Shown: in pieces, positions 7,712 through 14,472 of the stretch
Layout of the letters: each line of letters opens with the position of its first letter
Position numbering within the stretch: position 1 is the first letter of the stretch
Source: JAEUIA01 sp034440255
GTDB taxonomy: Bacteria; Planctomycetota; UBA1135; GCA-002686595
DNA length: 16,348 nucleotides
NCBI GenBank assembly: GCA_034440255.1
Contig: JAWXBU010000100.1
Span: forward strand, 1 to 16,348
Direction: 5' to 3'
Position numbers and translations under genes: made by a program
The notes under the pieces: model-generated
Database searches by the model: none
What the model was told of the DNA's origin: nothing
What the model saw: only the letters and a program-made list of their open reading frames with translations

Positions 7712-9205
7712 ATGGACGTACGCGCTCAAACCTCGATGGTGTTCCACCTGGACAAGTGCATCGGATGTCACACGTGCAGCGTGGCCTGCAAGAACGTGTG
7801 GACCGATCGTCCCGGCGCCGAATACATGTGGTGGAACAACGTCGAGACGAAGCCGGGCACCGGTTTCCCAACCGATTGGGAGGACCAGGAAAAATTCCAG
7901 GGCGGCTGGGAACGCGAGCCGGGGGGCGGCCTGAAGCTCAAGAGCCAGAATCGCTGGGACGCGCTGCTCAAGCTCTTCTACAACCCCGCGCAGCCCAACC
8001 TCGACGAGTACTACGAGCCGTGGACGTACCGCTACGACGACCTGTTCGACGCCAAAGAGGGCGATGACCAGCCGACGGCGATCGCGATCTCGCAGATCAC
8101 CGGCGAGCCGATGGCGATCGAGAAGGGGCCCAACTGGGACGACGACCTCTCCGGTTCGCCGAAGTACGCCGAGAAGGACATCAACCTCGACAGCCTGACC
8201 GAGGACGAGCGCAACGCGATGTTCGAGGTCGAGCGCGTGTCGATGATGTACCTGCCGCGCATCTGCAATCATTGCGCGAATCCGAGCTGCGTCGCGGCGT
8301 GTCCGTCGGGCGCGCTCTACAAGCGTGGCGAGGACGGCATCGTCCTGATCGACCAGGATCGCTGTCGCGGCTGGCGCGCGTGCGTCGCGGCGTGTCCGTA
8401 CAAGAAGATCTACTTCAACTGGAAGACCGGCAAGTCGGAGAAATGCATCCTGTGTTTCCCGCGTCTCGAGACGGGTCAGGCGCCGGCGTGCTTCCACTCG
8501 TGCGTCGGACGCATTCGCTACATGGGCGTGCTCCTGTACGACGCCGAGCGCGTCGCCTCGGCCGGAGACGTGCCCGACGAAGCGCTCGTCGAGTCCTACC
8601 GCAGCGCGCTCCTCGACCCGCACGATCCTGAAGTTCTGGCCGCCGCGCGCAAGAACGGCATCAGCGAGAGCTTCATCGAAGCCGCGCAGCGCTCGCCCGT
8701 GCACCGCTACGTGTGCGAATGGAAGCTCGCGTTGCCGCTCCATCCGGAGTTCCGCACCTTCCCGATGCTGTTCTACGTCCCGCCGCTCCTGCCGATCATG
8801 GGGCGCACGAACGGCGGCATGTACGAGCACGACGGCAGCCAGTTTCACACCACGTTCGAGGAAGCGCGCATCCCGATCAAGTACCTGGCGAGCCTGTTCT
8901 CGGGCGGCAACACGACCGAGGTCGAGACCGTCATGCGCAAGCTCGCCGCGGTGCGCGCCTACAAGCGCGCGCAGGAACTCGGCGACCTCGACGTCGACCG
9001 CGTGCTCTCGGGGCTGCGCGGTTCCGGACTGACCACGGAAGACGCCGAAGCGATCTACGCGCTGACCGCGATCGCGCCGTTGAACGAGCGCTTCGTCCTG
9101 CCGCCGATCCAGCGCGAGGAAGCCATGCCGAGCTCGTGCGACGCCGAGCACTGCAAGGGCTCGTGCGGACTGGGGACCACCGCGTCACCGGAGCGTGGAG
9201 CATGA
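7712..9205 (+). CDS. narH: Respiratory nitrate reductase beta subunit NarH
   Basis: This 497-residue iron-sulfur subunit carries electrons from the membrane subunit to NarG. Four cysteine groups are intact: Cys16/19/22/26 (CIGCHTCSVAC), Cys185/188/193/197 (CNHCANPSCVAAC), Cys218/224/228 with Trp221 replacing a cysteine (CRGWRACVAAC), and Cys245/248/260/264 (CILC, then CFHSC). The Trp substitution marks the [3Fe-4S] cluster FS4, exactly as in E. coli NarH. The start at 7712 is set by family alignment; the 23-base gap after narG contains only a weak purine stretch. The C-terminus ends in a cysteine cluster, Cys476-x4-Cys481-x3-Cys485, beyond the conserved body. The stop overlaps the narJ start (ATGA). 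No signal peptide is seen, consistent with a cytoplasmic NarGH pair. Confidence 0.98.
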   Translation: MDVRAQTSMVFHLDKCIGCHTCSVACKNVWTDRPGAEYMWWNNVETKPGTGFPTDWEDQEKFQGGWEREPGGGLKLKSQNRWDALLKLFYNPAQPNLDEYYEPWTYRYDDLFDAKEGDDQPTAIAISQITGEPMAIEKGPNWDDDLSGSPKYAEKDINLDSLTEDERNAMFEVERVSMMYLPRICNHCANPSCVAACPSGALYKRGEDGIVLIDQDRCRGWRACVAACPYKKIYFNWKTGKSEKCILCFPRLETGQAPACFHSCVGRIRYMGVLLYDAERVASAGDVPDEALVESYRSALLDPHDPEVLAAARKNGISESFIEAAQRSPVHRYVCEWKLALPLHPEFRTFPMLFYVPPLLPIMGRTNGGMYEHDGSQFHTTFEEARIPIKYLASLFSGGNTTEVETVMRKLAAVRAYKRAQELGDLDVDRVLSGLRGSGLTTEDAEAIYALTAIAPLNERFVLPPIQREEAMPSSCDAEHCKGSCGLGTTASPERGA

Positions 9206-9828
9206 ACGTCACGACGAGCATCGCCACGTTCGCGGAGATCGCTGAAGCTTGTGCGCGGCTGTACGAGCTGCCGGGCGACGATTTCCAGGCGTGCGTGCGC
9301 TCGGCGAGCCGCAGCGCGCGGTCCGTGAGCGACGAAGCAGCCGGTGCGCTCGAGGAACTGGCCCTCGAGGTCGAGTCGATCGGATCCGTCGCGCTGGAGG
9401 AAGCCTTCGTGCGCACGTTCGAACTGCAGCCGTCGTGCTCGCCCTACGCCGGACCGCACCTCTACGGCGAAGAGGGCTTCCAACGCGGACGGATGCTGTC
9501 GGGCTTGCGCGAAGGCTTCGAACGTCACGGCTTCGACACGAGGGGCGAACTGCCCGATCACGTGGCCGTGTTGATGCGCTTCGCCGCTCGACTCGAGCCC
9601 GCCGAACGCACGGAATTGTGCGAATGGTGTCTCGCCAGGCCGCTCACGGCGATGGCCGAACAGCTCTCGGCGAGCGCGAATCCCTACCGGCACCTGGCCC
9701 GCGCGACGCGGATCCTCTTTGCGTCCGAGGGCGTGCCGCAGCGTGTCACTGAAGTCCTCAGTCGCACCGCACCGGCCAAGAACGACGACGGCTGCGGGGG
9801 CGTGTTCTCCGAGAGTGAGGAAACCTGA
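9202..9828 (+). CDS. narJ: Nitrate reductase assembly chaperone NarJ
   Basis: This 208-residue all-helical cytoplasmic protein belongs to the NarJ/TorD/DmsD chaperone family, which binds apo-NarG and allows insertion of the molybdenum cofactor and FS0. It is not part of the final enzyme. The recognisable features are the FVRTFELQPSCSPYAGPHLY block (family pattern of an aromatic, then SPY and a hydrophobic-Tyr-Gly motif), the helix RGRMLSGLREGFERHGF and ELPDHVAVLMRF, all in family order. It starts inside the narH stop (ATGA overlap) and ends one base into the next start (TGATG), so translation is tightly coupled. The narGHJI order is the standard one. The Gly/Cys-containing acidic tail after residue 190 is poorly conserved in the family. 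Confidence 0.93.
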   Translation: MNVTTSIATFAEIAEACARLYELPGDDFQACVRSASRSARSVSDEAAGALEELALEVESIGSVALEEAFVRTFELQPSCSPYAGPHLYGEEGFQRGRMLSGLREGFERHGFDTRGELPDHVAVLMRFAARLEPAERTELCEWCLARPLTAMAEQLSASANPYRHLARATRILFASEGVPQRVTEVLSRTAPAKNDDGCGGVFSESEET

Positions 9829-11147
9829 TGGAAAGCCAACTGCTCGTGTTCTTGCTCGTGGGCTTGCCGTACATGGCCGTCCTCGGATGCATCGCCGGAT
9901 CGATCTGGCGCTACCGCACGTCGCGCTTCTCGTACTCCGCGCTCTCGTCGCAGTTCCTCGAAGACAAGGCCTTGATCCTCGGCTCCATGCCGTGGCACCT
10001 CGGCATCTTCACGGTTCTCGCCGGTCACGCAGTGGCCTTCCTGATCCCGCGCGTGTGGGCCGGATTCGTGTCCAATCAGACCTTCCTGTGGACGGTCGAG
10101 GCGATCGGACTCGGAGCCAGCCTCCTCGCGCTGGTCGGACTCGGCACTCTGCTCGTGCGACGTCTGACCAACGGCCGCGTGCAAGCCGTGACGACGTCGA
10201 TCGACATCGTGGTGCTGGGGCTCTTGCTCGCGCAGGTCGTGCTCGGGATCCTGGTCGCGGTTCAGCACAGTTTCGGTTCGGTGTGGGCGACGGGCACGGT
10301 CGCGCCCTACCTTTGGAGCCTCGCCACACTGCAGCCGAATCCTGCGCTCGTGCGTGATCTTCCCCCGCTCGTGCAAGGACACATGGCGCTGGCGTGGATC
10401 CTGATCCTGCTCGTGCCGTTCTCGCGTCTCGTGCACATCTTCTCGATTCCGATCGGGTATCTGTGGCGCGCGCCGCAGATCGTCGTGTGGGCGAATCCGA
10501 GGCGTTTCCAGGGCGTCGAAGCCGTGCTCATCCCGGCGCGACGCTATTTCCTGCGCGGGGCCGCGGCCGTCTCGGTCGGCGGCGCGCTGCTCGCGGCGGG
10601 CACGGCGGGCACGTTCGGTCGCTTCTTCTTCGGACCACGGCCGTCGGAGAAGGAGCAGACGAAGCTCGACGAACAGAAGCTCGCGCGCTTGCGTCAGACC
10701 CAACGCCAGAAGGAGCTCTCGGTCGAGCGCTCGCAGAAGCGCTACATCCGCATCGCCAAGGTCAAGGAACTCGACGCCAAGAAGGGTCGCTACTTCATCG
10801 ACTACGAGATGCGCGCGGCACTGGCGTTCATGGGCGAGGACGGATTGCCGCTTCTCATCTCGGCCAAGTGCACGCACCTCGGTTGCACGGTCGGCAGCGA
10901 GCTCGACGCGGCCGGGCGCATCTTGTGCCCGTGCCACGTGTCGTACTTCGACGTCAAGACCGGTGTGCCGAACCAGGGCGCGCCGGCGAAGGATCCGTTG
11001 CCGCACATCGCCTGGGTGATGATGGACGAGAAGGGCGACGTCGTCGCGAGTCGCGGCGGCGACGGACGCGCGCACGGAACAATCGACCCTGCGAAGGCCG
11101 CGCTGTGCGACGTCTACATCGCGAAGAAAGAGGAGTCGAGCTCATGA
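9828..11147 (+). CDS. narI: NarI (nitrate reductase gamma, cytochrome b) fused to a Rieske [2Fe-2S] domain
   Basis: One continuous 439-codon frame. Residues 1-225 form a five-helix NarI: His57 and His67 (ten apart) and His185 and His203 (eighteen apart) match E. coli His56/66/187/205, so both b haems can bind. Residues 237-268 read ARRYFLRG followed by a Gly/Ala-rich hydrophobic stretch, which looks like the twin-arginine signal-anchor of a Rieske protein, here internal. A charged, probably helical linker spans about 271-305. The Rieske domain follows, with CTHLGC (348-353) and CPCHVSYFD (367-375): ligands Cys348, His350, Cys367, His370 and disulfide Cys353-Cys369. Ser372 is present, but the position of the potential-raising Tyr is Phe374. 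GAGGA before the ATG is the ribosome site, and the ATG overlaps the narJ stop. Normal NarI ends near residue 225. Confidence 0.95.
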   Translation: MESQLLVFLLVGLPYMAVLGCIAGSIWRYRTSRFSYSALSSQFLEDKALILGSMPWHLGIFTVLAGHAVAFLIPRVWAGFVSNQTFLWTVEAIGLGASLLALVGLGTLLVRRLTNGRVQAVTTSIDIVVLGLLLAQVVLGILVAVQHSFGSVWATGTVAPYLWSLATLQPNPALVRDLPPLVQGHMALAWILILLVPFSRLVHIFSIPIGYLWRAPQIVVWANPRRFQGVEAVLIPARRYFLRGAAAVSVGGALLAAGTAGTFGRFFFGPRPSEKEQTKLDEQKLARLRQTQRQKELSVERSQKRYIRIAKVKELDAKKGRYFIDYEMRAALAFMGEDGLPLLISAKCTHLGCTVGSELDAAGRILCPCHVSYFDVKTGVPNQGAPAKDPLPHIAWVMMDEKGDVVASRGGDGRAHGTIDPAKAALCDVYIAKKEESSS

Positions 11148-12259
11148 GCACGATCCTCGAACCCCGTTCGAGACGCCTCGCGCGCTTCGTGCGCGAACGT
11201 TTCCCGCTGGAGAACCTCGATCCGAAACACATGATCGAGAAGAAGGAGGTCCCGCGCCACCGCATGAGCTGGGCCTACTACATGGGCGGGCTCGCGCTCT
11301 TTTTCCTGCTCGTGCAGATCGTCACCGGGCTCCTGCTCCTCTTCTACTACCAGCCGACCGTCAGCGACGCGCATGCGTCGGTCGAGACGATTTCCGAGTA
11401 CGTCAGCGGCGGCGCATGGATCCGGAACCTGCACGCGTGGAGTTCTTCGGCGATGATCGCGACCGTCATCGTCCACTTGTTCACGACGTTCGCGATGAAG
11501 GCGTTCGCAGCGCCGCGCGAACTGACGTGGGTGTCGGGCGTTTCGCTGGCGTTGATCGTGTTCGGCTTCGGGTTCACCGGGTATCTGCTCCCGTGGAATC
11601 AGATCGCCGTGAACGCGACCAAGGTCGGTCTGCAATCGGTCGAAGCCGTCGGTCAATACCTGCCCGGTGAGATGGCGCACTGGCCGACGTTCGTGCGCGA
11701 GACGATCCAGGGAGAACCCAGCGTGGGACAAGCGACGCTGAGCCGCTTCTTCGCGATCCACGTGATCGTGCTGCCGCTCCTCACGATCGCGGCGCTCGGC
11801 GTTCACTTGATGCAGGTGCAGCTCCACGGCATGAGTCGCGGGGTCGACGCGCTGAAGGTGAAGACGGAGAAGTTCTTCCCGTTTTTCGTGATCAAGGACC
11901 TGTCCGTATGGGGCGTCGCCTTCTTCGTCGTCGCGGTCGTGGCCATGTGCCTGCCGTTCGACTCGTTCCTGCCGTTCCCGCTGCTCGAACCGTACAACCC
12001 GCTCGGTTCGACACCCGACGGCATCAAGCCCGAGTGGTACTTCTTCTTCGTCTACTATCCGCTCGAGCTCCTGCCCTACTGGGCCGTGATCGCGGCCTCG
12101 ACGCTCGTCCTCGGCGCGCTGTTCCTGGCGCCGTGGATCTTCGCGCGCACGACGCGGCGCACGCTCAGCGCGCTGGCTATCGCCGCGGCCCTGTACTTCG
12201 TGGTGATGACCGTGTTCGGTCACGCCATCTACGACGCCTTGAAGGGAGGTCCTCCGTGA
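11144..12259 (+). CDS. Cytochrome b of a bc/b6f-like complex (b6 and subunit IV in one chain)
   Basis: This 371-residue integral membrane quinol-oxidising subunit has haem ligands His97/His111 (13 residues between) and His206/His221 (14 between). The 14-residue spacing is the b6 type rather than the mitochondrial type. Block similarity to plant cytochrome b6 is obvious: VPRH, VQIVTGLLLLFYYQPTVSDA, PRELTWVSGV, TGYLLPW and SVGQATLSRFF. The second part resembles subunit IV, with PEWY (296-299) forming the Qo site and three further helices. So b6 and subunit IV are joined in one chain. The cysteine that binds the extra haem c(i) in b6 and Bacillus QcrB is Tyr46 here. The loop after LPWNQ is longer than in b6. 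It starts in an ATGA overlap with the narI-Rieske gene, which supplies its presumed Rieske partner. Confidence 0.93.
   Translation: MSTILEPRSRRLARFVRERFPLENLDPKHMIEKKEVPRHRMSWAYYMGGLALFFLLVQIVTGLLLLFYYQPTVSDAHASVETISEYVSGGAWIRNLHAWSSSAMIATVIVHLFTTFAMKAFAAPRELTWVSGVSLALIVFGFGFTGYLLPWNQIAVNATKVGLQSVEAVGQYLPGEMAHWPTFVRETIQGEPSVGQATLSRFFAIHVIVLPLLTIAALGVHLMQVQLHGMSRGVDALKVKTEKFFPFFVIKDLSVWGVAFFVVAVVAMCLPFDSFLPFPLLEPYNPLGSTPDGIKPEWYFFFVYYPLELLPYWAVIAASTLVLGALFLAPWIFARTTRRTLSALAIAAALYFVVMTVFGHAIYDALKGGPP
12244..12250 (+). promoter_or_regulatory. Strong ribosome-binding site fixing a GTG start
   Basis: GGGAGGT lies five bases before the GTG at 12256, inside the end of the cytochrome b gene. It is the best Shine-Dalgarno match in the operon. 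It decides the start of the following cytochrome c, whose frame is otherwise open far upstream. Confidence 0.75.
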
Positions 12260-12840
12260 ACGCCGTCCTGCGTCTCGCGATCTTCGGACTCTTCGCGGTT
12301 CCCGGCTCCGCGCACCACGAGTTCCAGGTCTTCGTGCAAGCGCATTCGGGCCGACCGGTCAATTGCGCCCTGTGCCACACCAGCGCCGACGGTCCCGAAG
12401 GCAGCGGACCGGGCCAGATCGGGAGCCTCGACGAGGCCGAGCGCGAGCGGCTGAACCGCGCGCGGGCCGCGTTCGATCCGAGCCCGGTCGTCGACAGCCC
12501 GATCCTGAACGAGTTCGGCAACAGCATCGTCGCGCGCCTCGGCAAGCGGCGCATCCTCGAACTGAGATCGAAGCCCGAGGCGCTCGCCGCGGAGCTCGGG
12601 GACGCGAGTGATCTCGATTCCGACGGCATCCCCGACTCGCGCGAGTACCTGGAGGGCACGCATCCGCTGATGCGCCACCACGGCGATCCGTGGAGCCTGT
12701 TCACGCACGAGCTGCGCGCCAATGCGTTCCACGTCGTGATGCTCGGTCTGGCGACGATCGTCACGTTGTACGGCCTGATCTCGATCCTGCGCGGTTTCGC
12801 GTTGCGCCTGCGGGCACGCGCGGACGCCACGGAGAACTGA
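12256..12840 (+). CDS. Tail-anchored monoheme cytochrome c with calcium-loop motif
   Basis: This protein of about 194 residues begins at a GTG in a four-base overlap with the cytochrome b stop. A signal peptide (NAVLRLAIFGLFAVPGSA) is followed by HHEF and one c-type haem motif, CALCH (37-41). Residues 119-130 read D-L-D-S-D-G-I-P-D-S-R-E, a DxDxDG loop like thrombospondin type-3 or dockerin calcium sites. A membrane helix (about 156-178) near the C-terminus and a basic tail would anchor it with the haem in the periplasm. The only obvious Met in the soluble part is in HPLMRHHG, so the sixth haem ligand may be that Met or a His. It is not recognisably cytochrome c1 or f. Its place straight after cytochrome b suggests it is the c-type subunit of the bc-like module. 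Its exact family is unknown to me. Confidence 0.85.
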   Translation: MNAVLRLAIFGLFAVPGSAHHEFQVFVQAHSGRPVNCALCHTSADGPEGSGPGQIGSLDEAERERLNRARAAFDPSPVVDSPILNEFGNSIVARLGKRRILELRSKPEALAAELGDASDLDSDGIPDSREYLEGTHPLMRHHGDPWSLFTHELRANAFHVVMLGLATIVTLYGLISILRGFALRLRARADATEN

Positions 12841-12849
12841 GGCACGACG

Positions 12850-14415
12850 ATGACGGTCACGCGCACGGCCTGGACGATCCTCGCGATCAACACCCTCGCC
12901 TTCACCGTGTGTTTCGCGGTCTGGACCATGAACGGCGTCCTGGTGACGCACCTGGTCACGACCGGAGCCTTCGACTGGACGCCCGTTCAGACCGGCGTCT
13001 TGATGGCGACGCCGGTCTTGACCGGCTCGATCCTCCGTTTGCCCGTGGGGATGCTGACCGACCGCTACGGCGGCAAGCCCGTCTACATCGGCGTGATGCT
13101 GGCGAGCGCGCTCGCGCTGGTTGGCAACGCCTTCGCGAATTCGTTCGTCGGTTTCTTCCTCGCGGCGCTCGGCTTCGGCATCGCCGGCGCCTCGTTCGCA
13201 GTCGGAATCGCCTACACGTCGGTGTGGTTCCCGCGCGAACGCCAGGGCACTGCACTCGGAATATTCGGCGCGGGCAACGCGGGCTCGGCGGTCACGCTGC
13301 TCGCCGCTCCCGGATTGCTGACGCGCTTCACCGATCACGGCGCCGACCCCGAAGGCTGGCGCAAGCTCCCTTACCTCTACGCCGGCGCGCTCCTGCTCGC
13401 AGCCGTCCTGATGCTGATCGTGGCGCGCAACAAGCGTCCGGCGCTGGCCGGTCCGCGGTCCATGGCCGCGAGCCTGGCTCCGCTGAAGGTCATGCGCGTG
13501 TGGCGCTTCGGCGCGTACTACTTCCTCGTGTTCGGCGCGTTCGTCGCGCTGTCGCAGTGGCTCGTCCCGTACTACGTCAAGTTCTACGAACTGCCGCTGG
13601 CGACCGCTGGGTTCTTCGCGTCCGTGTTCTCGCTGCCGTCGGGCTTGATCCGCGCGCTAGGCGGCGTGCTCTCCGACAGGTTCGGTGCGCGACGCGTCAT
13701 GTACTGGGTCTTCGGAACCAGCGTCGTGTGCTGTCTCCTGCTCGTCGTGCCGCGCATGGACATGTTGTCGCCCGGCGAGGGCATCATCTCCGGAAGCGAG
13801 GGGACGATCGTCGCGTTGGACGGACCGAAGCTGACCGTCCGCGCCAAGATCACGGGCAAGGAGACGACCTACACGCTCAGCGGCGCGCGACAGGAAGTGC
13901 TCGAAGACCTGGGCGGCTCGCAGACGGACTTCTCCGCGATGCGCGTCTTGCCGAGCGTCTCCACGTGGCAGGAATGGGCCCAGAAGATCGAGGCCACCCA
14001 CAGTTTCGCGCGTCGCCCGTTCCAGGTCGGAGACACGGTGAAGAAACGCGAACTCCTCGCCGCCGGCCGCACGCACGTCTCGTTCCAGGCCAACGTCTAC
14101 ATCTTCACCGGAATCGTGTTCCTACTTGGCATCGCCTGGGGGATCGGCAAGGCGGCCGTCTACAAGCACATCCCCGAGTACTTCCCCGATCACGTCGGCG
14201 TCGTCGGCGGACTCGTCGGCGTCATCGGCGGCCTGGGCGGGTTCGTCTGTCCCATCTTGTTCGGTCAACTCCTGAGCGCGACCGGGCTGTGGACGAGTTG
14301 CTGGGCCTTCCTGGCGGCGTTCTCGATCTTGTGTCTCGCGTGGATGCACCGCGTCGTGCAGCGCATGCAGCGCGAGCACGCGCCCGAGATGCACCGGCAG
14401 ATCGAGCACGGCTGA
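12850..14415 (+). CDS. NarK1-like MFS nitrate transporter with a soluble insert between helices 9 and 10
   Basis: This 521-residue NNP-family transporter has NNP-like blocks GFGIAGASFAVGIAYTSVWF, PRERQGTALGIFGAGNAG and, late in the protein, IPEYFPDHVGVVGGLVGVIG. Arg63 in SILRLPVG is the substrate-arginine equivalent. The sequence is closer to NarK1 (proton-linked nitrate uptake) than to the first narK, giving a NarK1/NarK2 pair as in Paracoccus and Thermus. Residues about 304-413, between predicted helices 9 and 10, form an insert of about 110 residues rich in beta-type sequence (GTIVALDGPKLTVRAKI, then FQVGDTVKKRELLAAG) that should face the periplasm; ordinary NarK proteins have a short loop there. 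GAGG at the preceding stop serves as ribosome site, nine bases after the cytochrome gene. It is the last gene of the operon. Confidence 0.92.
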   Translation: MTVTRTAWTILAINTLAFTVCFAVWTMNGVLVTHLVTTGAFDWTPVQTGVLMATPVLTGSILRLPVGMLTDRYGGKPVYIGVMLASALALVGNAFANSFVGFFLAALGFGIAGASFAVGIAYTSVWFPRERQGTALGIFGAGNAGSAVTLLAAPGLLTRFTDHGADPEGWRKLPYLYAGALLLAAVLMLIVARNKRPALAGPRSMAASLAPLKVMRVWRFGAYYFLVFGAFVALSQWLVPYYVKFYELPLATAGFFASVFSLPSGLIRALGGVLSDRFGARRVMYWVFGTSVVCCLLLVVPRMDMLSPGEGIISGSEGTIVALDGPKLTVRAKITGKETTYTLSGARQEVLEDLGGSQTDFSAMRVLPSVSTWQEWAQKIEATHSFARRPFQVGDTVKKRELLAAGRTHVSFQANVYIFTGIVFLLGIAWGIGKAAVYKHIPEYFPDHVGVVGGLVGVIGGLGGFVCPILFGQLLSATGLWTSCWAFLAAFSILCLAWMHRVVQRMQREHAPEMHRQIEHG

Positions 14416-14472
14416 CGCAAGAATCCTCGCGACGGAGAGGACTCACACGGCTCCGGCGTGGTCAGGCTTCGT

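Noticed and set aside
3927..7871. Very long minus-strand open frame of about 1300 codons opposite narG
   Set aside because: It is the antisense shadow of narG in GC-rich DNA: its product is low-complexity (Arg, Val, Ala, Asp, Leu, His) with no motif, while the plus strand encodes an unmistakable NarG.
4062..9205. Possibility that NarGH is a nitrite oxidoreductase (NxrAB)
   Set aside because: NarG aligns closely with the E. coli-type cytoplasmic enzyme, and NarJ and a haem-complete NarI follow it, as in nitrate reductase operons; there is no Tat signal as in periplasmic NxrA.
9684..11075. Minus-strand frame of about 460 codons opposite narI-Rieske
   Set aside because: Arg/Glu/Asp/His-rich antisense shadow; the plus strand has clear haem and Rieske motifs and overlapping operon junctions.
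12229..13338. Minus-strand frame of about 370 codons opposite the monoheme cytochrome c and the second narK
   Set aside because: Composition is that of an antisense shadow, and both plus-strand genes carry signal, haem and transporter motifs.
14416..14472. Possible terminator after the operon (TCCTC/GAGGA arms near 14425-14442; CACG/CGTG near 14446-14460)
   Set aside because: Arms are only 4-5 bp and no T-run follows, so it cannot be called an intrinsic terminator.
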